Shown here in pieces: positions 47,743 to 61,409 of a stretch of 64,000 nt of DNA; position 1 is the first letter of the stretch; the number at the start of each line of letters is the position of its first letter. Both the position numbers and the translations under genes were made by a program. The stretch covers positions 6,803,226 to 6,867,225 of the forward strand of contig NC_086360.1 of assembly GCF_036324505.1 (NCBI RefSeq), read 5' to 3'. The stretch comes from Eleginops maclovinus (lineage: Eukaryota; Chordata; Actinopteri; Perciformes; Eleginopidae). A model generated the notes under the pieces. It did no database searches. It was not told the origin of the DNA and saw nothing but the letters and a program-made list of their open reading frames with translations.

Positions 47743-49336
47743 TATGCCAAAATGTATTTTTAGATGTCATCTTTGTCCAATATCCCTAAAGATAATTGCA
47801 TATAGTCCTTTTCCCCAAATCATTCAGCCTTAACAGGTAATGTCCTGAAAGAAAATCATGGCTTTAAACTTCCCCGACAATGTGGACAATGTGGGGGGGC
47901 CTCCAAGTTATGGTTTTATAATCTGTTCATGTTTATAAATTGAAATGCTGAACTGCATTGTGGCTTTTTAAGCTGTCTCCTCTGTAGGCAACAGCAGTGC
48001 TGCTACTTACTTAAATTCAGCAGCCAGCTGAAGTTTCAGAGTGTACATCGGCCTTAAAATGGGGTCTGTTATTTGCCGAGTTACTGATGAAGTACACAAA
48101 CTTTACAGCCAAAACGCACTAGCATTCTGTTTGTGGCTGATGATAATTTCCCCACATTGTTACTACTTTATGTCTGTCTGGGCCCATCTGTGATCTCTGT
48201 GGCAGAGGACTGTATTCCTCACTGTTGTTGGAGCACAGTTTTTCTTTTGCAAGTGACTGAAAAGTCATCCTAAGGACATAGCGGCACCGCCTAATTGCAG
48301 TTGATTAATAAAATACCAGCGCGGGCAGCAGTTGGCAACTCCATTATTATGTTTCTCAAACAGATTAATTGCAGTGAACAATATGAGACTGCCACCAGTG
48401 ATAGCGAGACTTTGGATACAAAGGCAGTCATCAAGACTGAGCCCGGATCACATTAGTCATTTTAAATAGCTCACTCAGTGATTACTCTAATGCACAGTTT
48501 CAATCTGAGGTACAGAGATGTGCTGTTATTAGCTCAGTAATGTTCAAACTATAAAAAATAAGTACAACTGATTGAACTTTATTGATACAAAAGACGTTTA
48601 CATGACTCAAAGTCAAGGGGAAAAGAATCTGATAACACTTATTTCCCCTTTGTTGGCCAGAATGCACACAACACACAGCCTGTGTAGTTTAGGCTGGAGG
48701 CTCTGGTAATGAACTTAAGCTGAGGGGAAAAGGGGCTCCCCTCCTCTCGACAGCAAATAGCCAAGGGCAATAGCCGATAACTAATGTGTGGAATATTGCA
48801 ATTAGCATGGCAAAGTACTTACAGGGATCAAATTAAAAAATTCATTAACGCTCGCACTTAATTAAGAAACACTTTTCGGTTTACATGATAAATTATGACA
48901 CCTATTAAATCTTGCAGTACAAGCTGTAATGGCCTTCTTTGCTCCTGGGTATAGACAGTGTTTCCTTTCAGGTTCAAGGAACTCTCCCAGGACCTGAAGT
49001 ATTTATTAAAGAGTTTTATTAGGAATAATGTTTCCCTGCGAGGGATACAGGGGCAGCCATTTTAGGGAAGATGTTGTTTCCCCTTTTTGCCGCTGTTGCA
49101 CCTCAGCATCTTGTCTGAACATGTCACAATTAATTGAAACATGATTGGAAAGAGCCTAAAGTTGAGTGTGTTCAAGGGGAAATTAATCTAAAGAATTAAG
49201 CAGAGTTAGATGAGAATAACTTTTTTGTTAGGGATGTAGCTGTTAGACATGTCCTACAGCACCTTTCACTTCATGTTAAGATTCTTTTGTCTGTTTGCTA
49301 AAAAGTTTTATGATAGTTTTTTTTTTCTTTCAGTTA
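47743..49336. other. unique DNA, possible conserved non-coding block
   Basis: The segment 48270-48480 is repeat-free and looks constrained (ctccattattatgtttctca, cagattaattgcagtgaaca). No exon is supported. This is inference only. Confidence 0.4.
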
Positions 49337-49795
49337 TTAGAGGGTTGTTTTGGATTTTTCCCATTTCCTGTAGTAGTTATATAGGTTTTGTATATGTCAA
49401 CGGTCTGCAAAGTTAAAATCCCAAAGTTCCCTCCAGAGGGAGTTTCTCTTCCACACACTCCCCCCCGCCAGAGCACCTCCATTGGATTCCTTTGTTTACT
49501 TCTGTAACATATTGACATCACTACTTAACATTTGCGCTTCTGTTTGTTAGTGCTCCAATGTATTGTACGTGATAGCCTAAGGGGCAGGACATTTGTAACC
49601 AGTGGAGCAATCACAACAGCTAACCAATCAGAGCAGACTGGGCTCTGGTTTCAGACAGAGGTTGAAAAGAGCTGCTGCAGCACAGGCAGTATGAGAGACA
49701 TAAAGACCTTTTTAAACATTAAAGCATGGAGACATCTAGAGGATGGAAATACATTTATGAAACCTTAGAATGAGCACAATATGGCCCCTTTTTAA
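49337..49795 (+). mobile_element. TTAA-type non-autonomous element, copy 5 (longest)
   Basis: At 459 bp this is the fullest copy. It starts with ttagagggttgttttgg (the first TTAA is mutated to TTAG) and ends agcacaatatggccccttttt with TTAA at 49792-49795. It contains every family block, including gggctctggtttcagacaga (about 49640) and agctgctgcagcacaggcag. The two ends are inverted relatives (agggnccnnattgtgc). It is non-coding. Confidence 0.85.
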
Positions 49796-52700
49796 TATGA
49801 AAATAACTTAAAATAATACCAGATAGATCAGTGGTTATTCTTTTATGGTTTTATACCAAATCTTCAAAACTATGGCTTTCCACTTTGGTAAAGGAAGAAC
49901 CTCTTATCCAGTATAATGCTCAGACATGTTCAATGACCCATAGTTTTTCCACACACAGCAGGTGTGTTGCTACACCTTGTATCATTTAATACCCTGTTGC
50001 ACACAATGGACGTATCCTACAGGCAAAATAAAACATTTATGTGTAATAATGAAATTATTAAATTTCCACTTGTGAATTGGGTAAATGAGACAGTGGTGTA
50101 GTAGAGTTGCAGTCTATATGGAATATGGCGGCCTTCCTTGACGCAAAGACAGTGTGGGGATGTTTTGAGTTAGGTTATCTATGAAAAGATTGTATAATTG
50201 CATTTATATACAAACATCTGTTTGTATATCTCTGTGAGACAATAGCCAATGTCCACCCCTCTCTTCTCTATGCAACCAAGTTCCCATTACTCTGAATATG
50301 ATTGTCTGTTAATCACAAAGGAGGTAGTTCTGCGTTTTCAAAGACACTTTGACCAATGATGCTCTCCTTGGGCACACCTTGCATATCAGCATCTTAACCA
50401 TTAGTGTATGAATGTGTGTTTGTTTTTTCTTTTTTAATTTAGTAATTCCAGCATTATTAGGGATCAAGGTTAATCAGCTGAACCTCCATTTTTTAAAAAT
50501 CTCAGACTGACTAAATGCGTCCAGTAAAGCAGCTGTAATCAAATTGAAATGTTTCCCCTTTTCCTTTTTTAACCTTATACAATTTAATAATTAACTATAT
50601 TGCACCGGCACATACATTAATTGTACGGAGTGGATTATACCCTTTGAGGTCAAGTAGTTGTCGTCATCAGAGTGAAAGGGAAGATGCCAGCTGAAGGCAC
50701 ACAATGTGCGGTGGAGTTTAGTCCCATGGTGTTTGGAGGTGGATGTTGAACTCCCTGAGCAGGGAAGCCCCACGGCCTTAATCATCTCATTTATATACCA
50801 AGGAGGATTCCACACACCACTAAACATTAAACTGATCATCTAAAACAAGCGAGTAAATAAATCTAATTTGTAGAACAGCCGTCCACAAATGAACCTGTTG
50901 CTACACAACAGAATATGAGGAAATTACATTTACGCAGGTGTCTGTGGGTGCCTTAATATGCCACGTCTCCTCACAGTCAAGAAGCTCTTTATGGGAGGCC
51001 GCTTGAACTCTGATTGGCTCAAGTGGCCTCCTAGACGCCCTCTTCATTCTGGTAATATGAATCCTCAAGTGGACTCAAATGACCTGATCCTGGGTGCATA
51101 CAGATAAGAATTGTTCAATACATGAATCAATTTACAACACATTTAATTTGTAAATCAAATGTATATTTTCTAAGTGTCTTTATTGAATATTGCACAGTTA
51201 ATGCTTCCAGGTGCCCCAAAGCAAGTGCATCTGTTTGAAATAACTCAGTTTCTCCGGCAAAAATAGGGAAAAATTATTGACATATTTGGGCCCTATCCTG
51301 TGAGAAAATAGTTTGGATTTGAATAGTTCTATCCCTCCATGTGTATATCTGGCACATCATCCACTTGGCCATATGTATTCAATTTTCACAGTCAAGGTCA
51401 TTGAAAATGCAAGGTGTTAATTGTTAATTATACATATAATATAAGGTACATGCAGGACTGTCATTCTGGATTTGATATGGCATGTAGGATTGGACATGCC
51501 TTTCTTAATCACCAGTAAGAAATACAAAATACTTACATTGAAGTGCAGCTTTCAGTCAACAGCATTACATTAGCACCACGGAAAGTGATTGTTAGCAACA
51601 TAGTGAGGGTAGAGGGTACGAGGCTGCTCCGGTAGACGGAAAGAAAACCCTTAAGCGGCCTTCACATGATCCAAATTTGCTCTTTGCTCACTAGAAGGTT
51701 GGGTGCAGAGCCTTGTGGTGAAAACGCCAAGTAATGTTCTGTATCTATGGTTTCGTCCCTTGCTAAATTGCGTTGCTATGAAAGCTGTCTTCTAATTGGT
51801 TGCACGTCGATAGGTCAGCAGTAAACAGGGTCACGGTTGAAATAATTTTAACTATGCTATGCAATGCTCTCCTTCAATTTTATGCGGTGTGCAACATTGA
51901 AGGTAGCGCTACTGCCTAGTTGGGTTGCAACGCTCACTCTCTAGCTGCTCAATGGCAACATCAGGGCCGAGCCATTTTAACGCGTATCATGTGTGTGAAG
52001 TCTCCAAATACAAACCTTTGCTTTCCGGAGAGGTCTCAACACCATTCCTTGGAACGTTTAAAAATATCCACCCACATTTTCATTTTTTTCCGTCTGTATC
52101 TTTTAATCATCAGAATTAAACGTAAATCTATGCAAAATTAAGTGAATTACCAGACACAACCCTTTGTTTTTGGCAACAATTAAGATATTGGGTGTCGAAT
52201 AGGAGTATTAGACAGACAGACAGGGTTCAACCGCCCCCTCCTGTTGCTTTTTCTTGGCTGATCTTATAGCAGAGATTGGTTATTTCGACATTTCATGCCA
52301 TTCTTACCCCTTTCTTCATCAACCCTTTGGGTAAATAATTGGCAGAGCGTGTGACAAAATGGCTGGTGGACAAGTCATGTGTGCGCAAATGTGCGGTTAA
52401 TTTGAAGCCTTGTAGCAGGCGCTGGCTCACTTCTGTTAGATTATTTCAAACAAGTGTCCAGAGCCATGTGCCATGACTAAATTATTAACTGTGTATTTCA
52501 TAATGTTACTGACAATATGTTAACGTGTTTTTTCACCTCCCCCTGCCGTGAACAGATGGGTCCTTTTACTTTATTTTCCACATCAAGTATGATTATTTCT
52601 TTGTGCCAAAAGCCACCTGCCGTTCCTTGGTCTCTGTTCTAATTATTTATGTTGGTAACACACAGCAGGACTTGTTATCAGTTGGATGGTATCTTAATAA

Positions 52701-53484
52701 AGGAAGGCACATCAACATATTGACATCATGTTCAAGGGGAAAATGTATCATCAGGCAAAGGGGGGTACGGGAGCGGATCAGGCCATGTGCCAACACCTCC
52801 AAATCTGACCTCCTTTTGTTCCCCGACCACTGAGTTCCCTCTCAAGCACTCATCTGAGGAACCATGTGATGATAATTAGGTGAAAGCCCATTAAAAAGTC
52901 AAATAAGAGAGAATACATTATCATTGAGGCACCAAGACCTGATGATTTTCAGATGTGCGTATCAGAGAAGGACAAAGGGATCCAACTGCTGCTTGGAAAA
53001 CGACAAAAAGTCTCTGCTTGTTTGTGTCACTTAAAGGTTAATGTATATATAGTGTTGTATATAAACAATGATTTAAAATTCAAGTTAATACGTAGACATT
53101 CAGAAAACGCAACAAATATATTATGTTATGAGCGTGAACTCAAAAGTGGCTTTTGGTTCTGATACGTTTCTATCTGCACGACTTTGGAAAAAAAAAAAAT
53201 ACAAGTCAACTTAGTAAGTTTAGAATCAAGCTATTTTTTTTTTCTGTCCCCCGAAAGGTCCCCAAAAAAGGTTTTCTGCTGCCTAATAATATAAACGTTC
53301 AATCAACTGATAATGAGAGTTGCATTCAACGCAGAAAACAGACAAATATGTTTTGGTTTCCGGGACTTCATCGGCGTAAGAGTAGCAACTAGATCACTTG
53401 GGAAAAGTTGGGAAAAGTCCTGATTTCTGTGTGTCTGTCGTTGATGTGCATTGTGAAACTTTCTTATTTAAACCACAAAACAAA
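49796..53484. other. unique DNA, no supported gene
   Basis: Frames of 64-82 codons lack domains. The 51650-51990 part (agcggccttcacatgatcca ... ggcaacatcagggccgagcc) has the look of an old non-autonomous element, but I could not find its ends. Nothing else is recognised. Confidence 0.35.
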
Positions 53485-53875
53485 ACACAAAAACAATATA
53501 AAAGCAACAATAAAAAATCAATAACAATATCAAAACAACAAGACCAATGAAACAAATACAGAAACACAGTCTCATGCTGGGTTAAAAGCCAAGGAATAGA
53601 AATGGTTTTTAAGACGAGTTTTAAAAATGGGCAGTGAAGGGGCTTGTCTAATGTGCAATGGGAGGTCCTTCCACAGATTAGGACCGGCAGCAGAAAAGGC
53701 TCTATCCCCTCAGAGCTTCCGTTTAGGCCTTGGTACCTCCAGGAGCAGCTGATCAGCTGACCTGAGGAACCGGGCAGGAGTGTAAAGATGGAGCAGCTCA
53801 GAGAGGTAAGACGGGCGAGACCATTTAAAGATTTAAAAACAATAGCTATTATCTTTTCAAAGTCCAAAAACATAC
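53485..53875 (-). mobile_element. L2/Rex1-like LINE, C-terminal fragment
   Basis: Minus-strand translation gives FKSLNGLAR, then after a one-base frameshift PSYLSELLHLYTPARFLRSA, then GDRAFSAAGPNLWKDLPLHI and RQAPSLPIFKTRLKNHFYSL. This is the conserved C-terminal end that follows the reverse transcriptase in CR1/L2/Rex1-group LINEs. One in-frame stop (before GDRAF) and the frameshift inactivate it. Nothing of the RT core is present; it is a typical 5'-truncated copy. The 159-codon frame over this area is a shifted reading of the same sequence. Confidence 0.8.
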
Positions 53876-54126
53876 AGGAGTTGTTTTTTGAAAGCTTACC
53901 TGGCTCAATTTCTTTTATTTAGAGGAACCTTTATGTTGGTATGATGACAAAAAAACACAAACTACAGTTGGATGTGAAAATCTTATCCAAAAGTGATTGT
54001 TTTTCTAATCATAACTAGATGAATAACTTATTAAACATTCATTTTGTAAGAGTTTCAGGATGTTCGGGGTTGTGTTTTGACTTCTACCAAACAGAATTGC
54101 AGTTCTTTTGGTAAAGCAATGTAACA

Positions 54127-54290
54127 TTTCAAGACTCAAAGATTCAGAGATTCAAAGGCTTTATTGCCATATGCACTGTAGCTACAGTGTACATGGCAAT
54201 GGAAATCTTAAGCCGGTCAGAATACTCTATGGTGCACCTGTAGAGGTTGCAGAGTATCCTGGACCTATCCTTGTTTGCTGTTTGTGGTGA
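54127..54290. repeat. interspersed repeat fragment with (GATTCA)n lead
   Basis: The phrases aaagattcagagattcaaag and gctttattgccatatgcact, then cagtgtacatggcaatggaa, are a pattern repeated across teleost genomes, probably a retroelement end. The family and orientation are uncertain. Confidence 0.45.
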
Positions 54291-57200
54291 AACCCAGGTT
54301 TGAACAAAGTCAACTTTAATTAAATAGAACTTTTCTACTGTTCTTTCACAACAAGTCATTAGAGCTTGCTCAAACTGATGGAAAAATATAGGTTTGAACT
54401 GAATAAAAAGAGGAAATGCTACAAAATGCTATGTTCCACCATAAGGACACAAGGTACAAACATGACATCAGTGGTTCATCACAAAGCTAGGCAATGGAGA
54501 TTGAGTGAAAATATTGCAAATAAAAGTAGCAATTAAGTTAAGTATTAATGGAATTTCAAAGCATTCTGTCGTGGGGATAAATTGCTCTTAATCAGGGCCC
54601 CACTGTTCTAAAATGTAGAACACTTACAATTAAACATACTCAATACTCTAATCCCTGGGAGCTAAAATGAATACACCATAATTACAATTTCACATGTACA
54701 GCTTCACTTGTTTCTAATATGACTACAAATGGGTTCAAAAATATGTCATCGATGACGGTTGATGCATTATAATTAGAGATTCCTCTATCCTTTCTAAGCT
54801 TTTTCTATCCATCCCGGGCCAAATACAAAAACCATCGTATTACCCCACGAGGGCAGTAAGCCATTGTAGCACTCCCATTATGAAGCTAGATTTAAAAGGG
54901 TTACAAAACCTTTATCTACCCAGTTAAGAACATATATGGGCTCACGGTATCCACAAGAGTGCAGTGAGGAAAAGCCATTGTGGAGCTCAGACAATGCACT
55001 GACCATTAATCTATAATAGCCTTTAGGATTAAAGAATATGCTCTCTGAGTTTAATTACATATTGCTTCTGAGAGGTTTACCCCGCTGGGACGGAGAGGCA
55101 CACTGCCGCTCCTGGCGACTGCAGATGAGGGACAGACGGCCCGAAAATTAACAGAAGGATTTATTTAATCTCAACTAGTGAAAGTTTGTCCGTTAATGCG
55201 TCCACGTTCACTGCCATGTGGATGGAGTGAGAGTAAGAACAGGCCAACTTAAAATATATGACGCACATAAGGCACACACCCATTTGTGCATGACCCATGA
55301 TGTCAAACCCTCCTAATCTCACCATAGCATACACTTGTTCACTTCCTGTTTCTGTTTCTAAAGCAGGAAGTGAAATGTTCATTTGAATAATTGTCCATTT
55401 GCAATAACATAATAGTAATGAGACCTACATTTAGTTCATAAAAGCTTTATTTTTTGTTGCTTTATGTAGCCTTTCTGTGTACTAAACGCAGCAAAAAAAT
55501 GTGTGGCACTAATGTCCCATAGTGAAAAAACAGCGTGTGATAAAATCACAAAAACGCAGTAGTTTTAATATTTGAAATTAGGCTGTAGCCACAATTTGAT
55601 TGCTGTCTGTTATTGCGAAGCCTTATCACAATTGAAAAGTGCATTTCTTGGACAATCACTGTATCAAAATGCTGATTTTCCCCGTAAATTTTAACGTGAT
55701 ATCAGAAGACAATATTTCTGTTCCTAAAAAAAATGCTCTAACTATTCAGAAAAGGTGAGAATCGTGTCAAATAAACCGCCATACCGCAGAGACAGCTTTG
55801 TTATTACAGAGCTCTGAATAAATAGGGGATGGATGTCCGGCCGGTGTGTTTTCTGAATTAGATTGTTTCTTTCACTCTCCTTTTTTTTGTAGAGGAAGTA
55901 AACTTACCGTGACTCTGGCTTTATTTGTTGTTTGAGGTGCAATGCAGGACTCAGGTGCTTTAAGACATGAAGAAACTATTTCCGCTTGGCTTTGATGCAT
56001 TATTTTTGCCGGAAAGAGGGCGGGGCCGTACTTTTGGCCAGAAGTGACGTTAGTGCCCTCATACTTTATTTTCTAGAAAAACCCTGTGTATGAACAGTAC
56101 GTAGTCCATTTTTCATGTGGATCTGACATTGTTAAAATTCTGGACAACAGAGTAATTTAAGAAAATTTGTAATCTAGATGTTGGATGATGAAGATCCAAA
56201 ATCTTCATCATCTTTCATATTTCTTCCTTCTCATGCTCTCTTGATATTTTTTTGTCTGGAATATTGCAGTGGGACCCTCTAAAAATAGTGGATTGTTGCA
56301 CTTTGTGCTGATTCGTTGGTGGAGACAGTTAAAATGTTGTTGGTTGTTGTTATTCCAATTCATTTATTGAAAACTGAAATTACAGTTAATTATGGTTGGT
56401 AATAGATACGTTTATCTTTGTGCCTCGCAACATGAATAGAAAAATGAACTGAAATGTTCACAACTCAGCCTCAGCTCTTTCCTACAGTTTCATTGCGTAA
56501 AAAGACACTGTGATTGGCTTTCTGTGCCCGGATTGTTTGGTGTCCTAGTTAATGTGTGCATGGATTAAGATAACAACATGCGGTACAAGATGGAAACACC
56601 ATGTTCATTGTCAACAATACAAAACATTGTTACTTTCCTTAGTCAAAAGGTGATTCATTCATTTGCGTCCTTCTGATTATGTGAAATGCCATATATTTGC
56701 CCGTGAATATTCCCTGTCTGCTGCCGAGCTTTTGAGGTATGTTAAGGAAATTGTCATATGTTCCCTAAACTCTGAAGGGGAATTCCAATGCTAAATGTAG
56801 GTTAGCACCTGCTGAATGACTTCTATTTGATTGAACATCTTCAAAACTCCAATTGTGCTGCAGAACAGACACCTGAGTTTCTATACGATTTCTTTAGTCA
56901 TTTTTTAACACTCATTTTTTAGTGGGGAGTGTGCTTACTGAATACTGTTGAGTCTTCAGGTTAGACTATACCTCCTGCAATGTCACTGGGAGGAATTTAT
57001 TATAAACTCTGTGACTAGTAGCTTGATTTATAGCAGGTCTTGGATCCCTTTCTTTTGAATTATAAAGTCTTGCAATTAACAGATTGAAAGGACATGTAAC
57101 CCTGTGTTGAGGATGTGCTGGGAATTACAATGACACTGAAGTTTTGTTGCACAAAAGTTTAAAACAGTGACAAAAGCTTACACATCTGAAGCACAGTAGG

Positions 57201-58106
57201 ACAATAATTCAGTAAGTTATGGAAATGACTTCGATTGAGTACACTCCTTTGAAGAGTATCGGTAAGATTATTACACCAATTTTAATTAGTATGCAAATGC
57301 ATTTCTTTATGATCACTTTCTTTCTTTCTTCATTATATTTCATCTCTCTATTTATCCTTCAAGAAAGAGAAGGATTCAATTCACTTTGTCTTGTGTTAGC
57401 GCACTAATTTATTGCTCTGTAATTAATTTGAGATATATTACCCATTAATCAGACACATCTGTACAATTATATGAACAGAATTTCTTCTACAATGGCCGAA
57501 CTTACCTGTCCATTCTGCAGTTTTGCACATTTAATACCATGTACATTCAATTTGACAACTTAGAGGAGGTCAAACAAGTACCTACATTAAGTTTTATGTT
57601 ACTTAGCTGAAGCGTTATCACTTTTTTAGTGCACATACACTACTTCCCAGAGTTCTTCAAATCAATTATCATCTTTCACTTGCTTGCCTTTTTACATTTA
57701 AGAATGAAAAAGCTGACACATCAATCCAGTAGATCTCATGCGCCGGATTTAACAGCACTGTTCGAGGTCACACAAGATCACTCAACTCAGCGAGTCACAT
57801 TACGCCTAATTTCCATACGCAAATATTTGCTTATAGATGCAGGATCTGTAGGCAATCGGTAAAGATTGTGGTAGAGGAAGTTTTCTGGCTTCTGCTTGCA
57901 GTCCATTTATAGTCCAAGCAGTCTTGATCAATTCCATTTCACTTGTTGTGTGCAAGTAAACATTGACACAAATTCAAACTCAGAGCTGCCATTCTTTGAC
58001 CAAAATGTAGCTTCCAAATAGCCTAACAACTGGCTATCTCTAAATAAAAAGAGGAAGTATAAGCCTGGCGGAGTATTTTTAACTCTTAGCTTTAAATATC
58101 AGGTCA
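54291..58106. other. unique AT-rich DNA, no gene seen
   Basis: Nearly 4 kb without a recognised repeat or supported exon. Only short chance frames (up to 77 codons, e.g. 57629) occur. Confidence 0.4.
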
Positions 58107-58490
58107 TTCAAAGGGTCCCTATTGTGCTTTTTTGGGTTTTCCCTTTCCTGTAGTGTGTTATGTTTTCGTGTAAATGTATGTAAATGGTCTGCAAAGGCTA
58201 TATTCCCAAAGTTCCCTCTCTGAAACGCTTTGATTGTAGTCCTTTTTTTACTTCTGCGACATAGTGACATCACAATGTAACTATTAGCACTTGTATTAGG
58301 TAGCGCTCATTAAAATTGTACATGATACGATAAGGGGGGAGACTTCTCTAGGCGGTTGACCAATCCAAACATAGCTGGACAGCTAACCAATCAGAGTTGA
58401 CTTGGCTCATTAAAGCATGTAAACATGTCACAGTAGCGGCACAAAATCCAATTATGAAACCTGAAGATAAGCATAATAGTTCCACTTTAA
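58107..58490 (+). mobile_element. TTAA-type non-autonomous element, copy 6
   Basis: It starts ttcaaagggtccctattgtg (first TTAA changed to TTCA) and ends aagcataatagttccacttt with TTAA at 58487-58490. It includes tttccctttcctgtagtgtg, the aatggtctgcaaaggcta block and the accaatcagag block. The gtttcagacagag core is deleted. It is non-coding. Confidence 0.83.
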
Positions 58491-60472
58491 CATAATTTCT
58501 TACAAAATAATATTTATTTACTACCATATTTAAGGTTCAGTCCTGGAGAGCAGAGTTGAAGAAAAACAAATCATGCCAAAATTAACCTTTTTTCTCCTCA
58601 AATTTACATCTGCAACTTTAAGTCAAGACTGGCACCTTTTTAGGTTTAGAGCATATTAAAGGTAGATCAACAACTTCTAGTGCACCTTCCAGTTAACCTC
58701 CACTGTTGACACCTTCAGAAACCTGCACAGAAAGCTGTTCACCAGAGGGTCCCATCACATTGTAGCTATACGGCTTAACACAGAGATCAGTCAGACGTTA
58801 ATCTCTCCATAGCTGTCCATGCATGCCTTCCTCTCCACCTCTATTCATATTCAGATAATGTTTAATTCCCATAATCCATGGCCCCGGCTATGGTCTGAAT
58901 TAATGTAAGCCCATAGACTTCACAGCTAGATGAAACAAGACCCTATTGTTGTCACAACAACGTATATATATTACAGGAGGGGGGTTGATTAAATCGGCCT
59001 GTTCCTGTGCACTGCTATCAAAGCTATGTTTTTTTAATCATTGCTGACTAATAAGACCCCACAGAGTATCCAGAGCTGCAATGAACAAGATCACATTGTG
59101 GCAGATCACCTGCGCTAACCTTCTGTCGAGTTACAATGCCTGTGATGTACTGTGACTGCTTCAATCAAAGCAGCAGATTTGAAAATCCACAAGACTTTCC
59201 AGTTACAGTCACCATGTGAGATTTATGCCCTCATTGAGAAAATTACATTCACTCCCTGTCCTCACTGTTTGGCATCCATTACAGTTCATTATTATCTTCT
59301 GAAGCCATACAGCTCTGTAATAAAAAGGGAAAAAAGAAAAACGGAAGTTTGTGCCTAGATTGAGGCATAAATTGTCCCATCCCTGCTGTTGCAAAACACT
59401 TGGCGGCATCCAATTATTTTCTTTCTCCTCCTCGATCTGTCCTTCTGTAAGTCCAAGCATACTTGTTGACTAAAGATATGCAGCCACACTTCAGATTGGA
59501 CTTATTTTAAGCCATGCTAGCAGCGGGGCTGTAGAACTGTCAGCTTTGGTCCATCCATCAGTCTGTTGGTCCTGAGTGAAATAGTCACAAGTAGTGGTTG
59601 GGGCGCAATTGATGCTTTTTGTTCTATTTACCTGTTTTAACTGCATTTATCTCCAAGAGCATGCAAACGTTGACATGTTGAAATGCTAAACATGCTAACT
59701 GAAGCATACACATTTAAATGCTGTTGCTACTCACAGAATATTACTTCCTTATTATGATTACGCACTTTCATTAATATGGGAATAATAGGTGGCATTTAGT
59801 TGATTGATTAAGTCTAACTTAATCAATTAATTAACTGGATAGAAAATACCTAAAAGACACATTGAGTAATTAATTAATTAATTGGATATCACAAACAAGT
59901 ATGTTAGAAACTCTGAAATTATTCCTAATAAAAAGCTGGATAGAATGCTTATGGTCCACATTTCTTAAAGTTTTATCTGTAATCACAGCTTCTTTGGATC
60001 TTTGCCAAACCAGTACATTTCCTTCTCAGCCCTGTTTAGTTTGTAATTACATATTGGGTACTAAAATAAACCAAACACAAATCTGTATCTGTTAGCTTTT
60101 GCGCTAGTCCTAGGTCTCCAAAAACCTTTTTGTGTGAGGCAAGTGCAAACATCTGTCTGAGTGGAATTCTCTAAACAGCCCATCTTCCAAATATAAGCAG
60201 GTGTTCTTGTCTGCCCTTTGGAACAGTTAGACGAGTGTGTTGTGTTATTTGTTGATTATTCATTACCGCAATTAAATCCTTCAGCTCTGTGTTGTAACTT
60301 TTCAAACACAGGTGCAATGTGTTTTAATAGTAATCATTTCAGTTGTGACCTTCTGCATAGAGGGATATTAAAACAAATGTTTGTAGATGACCGTGGTAGC
60401 AGCTAGGCTAACAGCTGGAACAGCCAGGGGAGCAGGTGATGTTGGGCCATGAGCAAGGGCTGATACTTCTGT
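58491..60472. other. unique DNA, no gene seen
   Basis: A small (TAAT)n run lies at 59865-59882, with a related caattaattaactggata copy about 50 bp upstream. Nothing else is recognised. Confidence 0.4.
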
Positions 60473-60525
60473 CACACACACACACACACGCACACGCACA
60501 CGCACACGCACACACACACACACAC
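60473..60525. repeat. (CA)n array with CG-substituted units
   Basis: A CA dinucleotide array with five regularly spaced CGCA variants (acgcacacgcacacgcacac) in its middle. Confidence 0.95.

Positions 60526-61409
<884 letters not shown>

Noticed and set aside
53394..53873. 159-codon minus-strand frame as a host protein
   Set aside because: The true LINE reading is in a neighbouring frame after a one-base shift; this frame is mostly out of phase with it.
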